This document shows, in pieces, positions 49,992 through 54,479 of a DNA stretch of 54,479 bases. A program made the position numbers and the translations under genes. The notes beneath the pieces were generated by a model, which made no database searches, was not told the origin of the DNA, and saw nothing but the letters and a program-made list of their open reading frames with translations. Source of the stretch: CAZVYN01 sp964631125 (GTDB taxonomy: Bacteria > Eisenbacteria > RBG-16-71-46 > CAIMUX01); contig CAZVYN010000019.1 in NCBI GenBank assembly GCA_964631125.1, forward strand, positions 1 through 54,479, written 5' to 3'. The number at the start of each line of letters is the position of its first letter. Position 1 is the first letter of the stretch.

Positions 49992-52900
49992 TCACGCCGC
50001 CGCCGTCGCGCGCACGCCGTCGAGTATCCGCATCAGCTCGTCCAGCTCGGCCGCTTTGAACAGCGCATCCGGGCCGCGTGGCGTGAGGTCAGTGAAGGGT
50101 GATTCGTAGAGCCGCGCGGGCTCCATGACGCCGTGCTCGGTGAGATCGTCGGTGACGAGATTGATGAACTCGAGCTGGTTCGCGGACAGGAGCTTGCCGG
50201 AGATGAAGCTGGCCATTGCCTCCTTGGCCGCTTCGCGGTCGAGCCCCACGAGCGACCGCACGAAGAGTCCCAGCCCGTGCGACTCGGCCGCCGCGCGGCG
50301 AATCTCTTCCGCGTCGCCGACGCCGCTCTCCGCCAGCATTCGCTCGAGTTCGGACAGGTCCGTCGCGGTCAGCGGCTTGTTCTTCCGCAGCTTCTCGATG
50401 GCGACGTGGTCCAGGCGCCTGCGAAGGAAGGCCCGGGCCTTGGCGAGGAATCTTGCACGGCCGGCGCCGAGGGCGAAACCCGGCAGCTCGAAGCCGGTCT
50501 CCCCACCCCAGAGGTCCTCGAAGTCAGTGAACACCGGCTTGCGCTGGCGCTTGTCGATCAACTGCACCAGCCCGCGCAAGCGACGCCGCATCACTTCCAG
50601 CATTGGCACCGTCACGTCCTGCCACCACTCGTCGGTCTGCACGTCCTGAATCAGCGCCATCTGTTCGCGGACCATCGGGATCGCATCCTTCTCCTCCAAC
50701 AGGTGCGCGATTTGCTGCACCCGGTCGCGGAGCCGCTCGAACCCGGGCTCGCAACGCAACAGAGCACGCCGGAGACCCAAGGCGAGCAGATCGAAGCGCT
50801 TCGCTTCCTCGCTCTCGGGATCGAGCTCCGCCGGGAGCCCCGCCACTTCGTGCGAGAGATCGGAGAGCGCCTCGGCGGCCAACGCTGCCCAAGCTTCCGG
50901 CCGCGCGTACTTCTCGACCAGGCGCCGGTGGGGGCGCACGACGAAGTTGTCGAAATTCATCGCGGCCACCTCGCGCTGGAGCAACTCCGCGACGGACTGC
51001 CGGACCTCCTCGTTCGTCTTCGGATCGCCGTAGATCGCCGCTGGCTCCCTGACTACTTGCGCCAGTGCTTCTCGCGAGCCATCGAGCGCTGCGATCAACT
51101 CGAGCCGGACGTTGAACAGGCGCTTGGCGAGCGAGTCGACCGCCGAGCCCTCCGTCGCCGGGATGTCTTGGCTGAGGTACTCGAGGTTCTGGCAGTAATC
51201 GAAGAGGAAGAAGGACTCCTTGTCCTGCCCCGGGCCGAAGAGGTCGGGGCAGAGCCGCGTGCCGCGTCCGAGCATCTGCCAGAACTTGGTCTTCGACCGC
51301 ACGAGCTTGAAGAAGACGAGGTTCACGACCTCCGGCACGTCGATGCCGGTGTCGAGCATGTCGACCGAGATGGCGATGTGCGGCGCCTTCTCTCTGCTGG
51401 AGAAGCTGTCGATCAGGCTCTGCGCGTACTCGGTCTTGAACGTGATGACGAGGGCAAACTCGCCTTTGTAGTGCGGATAGTTGGCGTCGAAGCGCTCGGC
51501 GATGAACTCGGCGTGATGCTGGTTCTTCGCGAAGACGATCGTCTTTCCCAGCCGGTCACCACCGGCCACCTCGAGGCCACGCGTCATCAGGTGCTCGAGC
51601 ACCTTGTCCACGGTGTCCTTGTTGAAGAGCCACTTGTTGACGGCCTCGGCCCCGACGCGGTCGGGAACGACGCCATCGTCGTCCCACTCCAGCGCGTCCC
51701 ACTGGTCCTCGTCGTCTTCCGAAAACTCGTCGTAGGTGATCCCCTCACGCTGGAATCTGAGCGGTACCGAAACGGCCGGGGCCGGCACGAGGCAGCCGTC
51801 CCGCACCGCCTCCTCCAGCCCATACGCGTCGGTCGGCACGCCGTCCTTGTCGGTGACGAGATTCACCGGCGAGGCATCGGGTAGGTGACGCTTGAAGGCG
51901 TTGACCGCCTGGATCACGAGCGCGACCCGATCGGCGAGGAAGAGCACGCGCTTGGCCCAGTTGCAGCGCATGAGCAGGTCGGCGAGCGCGATCACCGTGC
52001 GCGTCTTGCCGGCCCCGGTGGCCATGACGAGCAGCGCCTTGCGATCGCGGTCGCGCTCGAACGCTTCGGCGATGCGGCGGATGGCGCGGGTCTGGTAGTG
52101 GCGCTCGACGATCGCGGCGTTGACCGGGGCCTGCCCCAAGGGCCGGCGCGATTGCCGCCGCTGGATCAGGAGTTCGAGTTCCGCCTTCTTGTAGAACCCT
52201 TGTACCCGGCGCGGCGGGTAGCGCGTGTCGTCCCAGAGCCAGTGGTCGTAGCCGTTGGAGTAGAAGATGACCGGCCGCTGGCCGAACTGTTGCTCGAGGC
52301 AGTCCGCGTAGAGCTTCGCTTGCTGTTGGCCCGCGCGGCCGTCGCGACGCGTGCGCTTGGCCTCGACCACCGCGAGCGGTTGGCCGTCGTCGCCCCAGAG
52401 CACGTAATCCACAAAGCCCGCACTCTTGACGTTCGGCATGCCCGCGACTTCGAACTCTCGGTCTCGCGGCTGATCCAGCAGCCAGCCGGCTTCTTTGAGT
52501 AGCAGGTCGATGAAGTAGTCGCGGGTCTCCGCCTCGGAGTAGTCGTGCGTATCGATCTCGGCGGCGGCGGCCTTGCGCGCCTCCGCGACCTCGGCGCGCA
52601 GCCGCTTCAACTCGTCGTCGAGCGCGTTCTTGTCGGCGAGCAGCGCCGCGAGCTTCTCGTCGCGCTCCGCGAGCCCCGCCTCCAGCGCCCGCAACTGCTC
52701 GGCTGTCTGCTTTGCGACCGCCGCCGGCGCGTCGGCCTCGGGCGCCGCAGGATGGCGGTGGACCGCGCGGTTGCCGAGCGTGTTGATCACCTGCGCCTTG
52801 CTGAACACCGCCTCGCCCACCGCCTGATCGAAGCTCGGCTCGTGGATCAGCGCCGAAAGGCTGTCCTGCTACGGAAGCCGCAACGCAGGGTCGTGCTTGT

Positions 52901-53021
52901 AGGCCCAGCTCACCGCCAACTCCAGCGCACGACGGGCATAGAAGCAAGCCGTACGCGGGTCGCCGTACACCGATGCCTCCGCCCTGGCCGCCGCCTCGAA
53001 GACCGCGCCCCACTCGCGCTC
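49992..53021 (-). pseudogene. hsdR: Type I restriction endonuclease subunit R, inactivated
   Basis: EcoEI-like HsdR. N-terminal DUF4145-like part YGDPRTACFYARRALELAVS ends RLP, then TAG at 52871-52869 where relatives read Tyr; the frame resumes QDSLSALIHEPSFDQAVGEA. Translation could restart at GTG 52820 (942 residues). Nuclease core FVDYVLWGDDGQPLAVVEAK, Walker A MATGAGKT and motif VI MLGRGTRLCPDLFG are present. NLVTDK runs straight into DGVPTDAYGLEEAV (near 51845), so about 85-90 residues holding motif II (DEAH) and III are deleted in frame. No hsdM or hsdS in the window. Non-functional by two independent lesions. Confidence 0.85.
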
Positions 53022-53327
53022 GCCCAACCCGAGCAGCGCGGGCACGAGTCCACTGTCGCGGACGTAGACCTTGGGCGAGTAGAGCGGGGCGAGTTCGAGA
53101 TACCGGATGCGTCCCGCCAGCGACTCCCTCGACTGCTTCAGCAGATCAATCGACGCCGAGCCCAGCACGAGGAAGCGCCCCTTCCCCTGCCCACGCCGCC
53201 GGCCAGCGTCGATCAGGCCACGCAGGCTACGAAAGAGCTGCGGCGTCCGCTGGATCTCGTCGAGGATGACCAGCTTGTCGGCGTGTTGCGCCAGATACAG
53301 CTCCGGCTCCGAGAGCTTCGTGTTCAG
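53022..53327 (-). pseudogene. DUF4143-type AAA ATPase remnant fused to hsdR
   Basis: Minus frame: LNTKLSEPELYLAQHADKLV, ILDEIQRTPQLF (Walker B), GRFLVLGSASIDLLKQS, ESLAGRIRYLELAP, then directly YSPKVYVRDSGLVPALLGL. The first part and the last 20 residues belong to the same ATPase family, but about 100-150 residues between are missing. The Walker A part is absent, cut off by the IS remnant. It continues in frame into the hsdR N-terminus. Confidence 0.75.
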
Positions 53328-53449
53328 CTACCTCGAGATGTTCTACAATCCGCCACGCCTGCATCCACACCTCGGGTACGTCAGCCCGGTCGACTTCGAG
53401 ACGACCCCGGTCAAGTAAGCTGTGTGTCCATTTCATCGGGGTGAGTTCA
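53328..53449 (+). mobile_element. 3' end of an IS3-family insertion sequence
   Basis: Plus frame SYLEMFYNPPRLHPHLGYVS then PVDFETTPVK and TAA (53416-53418) is the C-terminus of an IS3-type transposase OrfB. It is followed by TGTGTCCATTTCATCGGGGT and GAGTTCA, a right terminal repeat ending near 53449 (its complement starts TGAACTCACCCC). The rest of the element is gone, replaced by the DUF4143 remnant. Confidence 0.82.
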
Positions 53450-53489
53450 GTTGCCCAAAGTTACCAAGATCAGAGAATTGGTCCCAGCC

Positions 53490-54479
53490 ATGAACAAGCA
53501 GAGAAGCCCGCGCGCGACACCGGGTCTCCCCAAATCTCCCACCGGCATCACCGGCCTGGATGAAATCACCGGCGGTGGGCTCCCTGCCGGGCGGCCGACG
53601 CTCGTCTGCGGGAGCGCGGGGTGCGGGAAGACGATGATGGCCATGGAATTCCTCGTGCGCGGCGCGGTGGAGTTTGGCGAGCCAGGCGTGTTCATGATGT
53701 TCGAGGAGAATGCGGCGGAGCTGACGGCCAATGTCCGCTCGCTCGGCTTCGATCTGGACCAGCTCGTGCAGCAGAAAAAGATCGCGGTCCATCACGTCCA
53801 GATCGAGCGCAGCGAGATCGAGGAGACGGGCGAGTATGACCTCGAGGGGCTCTTCATCCGCCTCGGGCACGCCATTGATTCCATCGGGGCGAAACGCGTG
53901 GTGCTCGATACCGTGGAGGCGCTCTTCGCCGGGCTGCCGAATCACGCCATCCTCCGCGCGGAATTGCGCCGGCTTTTCCGCTGGCTCAAGGATCGCGGGA
54001 TGACGGCGATCATCACCGGCGAGAAGGGCGAGGGCAATGCGATCACGCGCTACGGGCTGGAGGAGTATGTGGCCGATTGCGTGATCACGCTCGACCACCG
54101 CGTGAAGGAGCAGATCTCCACCCGCCGGCTGCGCGTGCTGAAGTATCGCGGCTCGGCGCACGGCACGAACGAATACCCCTTTCTCATCGGCGAGCGCGGC
54201 TTCTCGGTGCTGCCGATCACCTCGCTGCGGCTCGATCACGCGGCGCCGGCCGAGCGCCTTTCCACGGGCATCGCGCGGCTGGATGACATGCTCGGCGGCC
54301 AGGGCGTCTTCCGCGGCAGCAGCGTGCTCGTCTCCGGCGCGCCGGGCACGGGCAAGAGCAGCATCGGCGCGAAATTCGCGGAGGCCACGTGTCGTCGCGG
54401 CGAGCGGGCGCTGCTTTTCGCCTACGAGGAATCAAGCGCGCAGATCCTGCGCAACATGCGCTCCATCGGCATCGACCTC
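53490..54479 (+). CDS. KaiC-like circadian clock/RecA-superfamily ATPase (partial, runs off the window)
   Basis: 330 codons visible from ATG 53490, open at the window end. First KaiC domain: KSPTGITGLDEITGGGLPAG, Walker A CGSAGCGKT near 49, catalytic glutamates in MMFEENAAE near 75, VVLDTVEALFAGLP near 135. Second domain begins RLSTGIARLDDMLGGQG near 265 with Walker A SGAPGTGKSS and FAYEESSAQ. Double-domain KaiC homologues outside cyanobacteria work with histidine kinases in stress or light signalling. An in-frame TTG at 53451 is an alternative start, directly after the IS end. Confidence 0.9.
   Translation, partial: MNKQRSPRATPGLPKSPTGITGLDEITGGGLPAGRPTLVCGSAGCGKTMMAMEFLVRGAVEFGEPGVFMMFEENAAELTANVRSLGFDLDQLVQQKKIAVHHVQIERSEIEETGEYDLEGLFIRLGHAIDSIGAKRVVLDTVEALFAGLPNHAILRAELRRLFRWLKDRGMTAIITGEKGEGNAITRYGLEEYVADCVITLDHRVKEQISTRRLRVLKYRGSAHGTNEYPFLIGERGFSVLPITSLRLDHAAPAERLSTGIARLDDMLGGQGVFRGSSVLVSGAPGTGKSSIGAKFAEATCRRGERALLFAYEESSAQILRNMRSIGIDL

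Noticed and set aside
35042..53449. Prophage or conjugative element
   Set aside because: No capsid, terminase, portal, relaxase or type IV secretion genes; only cassette-like genes, restriction debris and an IS remnant.
35042..53449. Integron integrase gene
   Set aside because: No tyrosine recombinase motifs (R..HxxR..Y) were found on either strand in the region, so the array is called integrase-less.
49992..54479. Complete type I restriction-modification system
   Set aside because: No hsdM or hsdS reading frames, and hsdR has two disabling lesions.
1..54479. tRNA or rRNA genes
   Set aside because: No recognisable tRNA cloverleaf arms (GGTTCGAATCC-type T loops) or rRNA signatures were noticed. 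A covariance scan would be needed to exclude small RNAs.

Overview
The window reads as chromosomal DNA of a GC-rich, Gram-negative, type IV-piliated bacterium. Exported proteins include a long M1 peptidase with a C-terminal FlgD/Ig-like 'propeptide-type' domain, and a protein whose end looks like an outer-membrane barrel strand. Tetratricopeptide proteins are prominent. These traits fit an uncultured lineage near the FCB superphylum (Eisenbacteria-like), but this placement is inference. No rRNA, tRNA or CRISPR array was seen.

Region 1 (1-15.2 kb, almost all minus strand) is an ABC exporter pair with a TPR protein, then a complete type IV pilus block read pilB-pilT-pilC-pilS-pilR-pilA. Upstream of it are a ComEA-like helix-hairpin-helix protein, a putative outer-membrane barrel and a large TPR protein. 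This looks like pilus and DNA-uptake machinery with its own two-component control. Region 2 (15.2-35 kb) is housekeeping and metabolism: RecQ, HutI and HutU (histidine degradation) separated by two polytopic membrane proteins and a PIN toxin-antitoxin pair, a DinG-type helicase, a PepSY protein, a lysine 6-dehydrogenase-like enzyme, a SirB1-type protein, a lipoprotein and M1 peptidase with overlapping divergent start codons, DUF455, Dus and cytidine deaminase.

Region 3 (about 35.0-53.4 kb) is different. It holds small, mostly minus-strand genes: GNAT, MazEF twice, VapBC, HicBA, HigA-like, DUF4160/DUF2442 twice, a CPBP protease, DUF1801 and a zinc-ribbon protein. Many are truncated, chimeric or frameshifted. 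At the 3' ends of at least six of them, within 0-16 bases of the stop codon, are hairpins with integron attC features: paired R boxes, inner L stems, and an extrahelical base in some. All face the same way. No integrase gene is visible, so I read this as a decaying cassette array of the CALIN type (attC clusters lacking an integrase). A self-contained plus-strand operon (GntR regulator, ABC ATPase, permease, acyltransferase) sits inside it. Segments of the hsdR 3' end and of higA are repeated several times. The full-length hsdR is itself broken: in-frame amber codon, missing helicase motif II, and fusion to a DUF4143 ATPase remnant.

Region 4 (53.3 kb to the end) is the 3' remnant of an IS3-family element followed by a KaiC-like ATPase that runs off the window.
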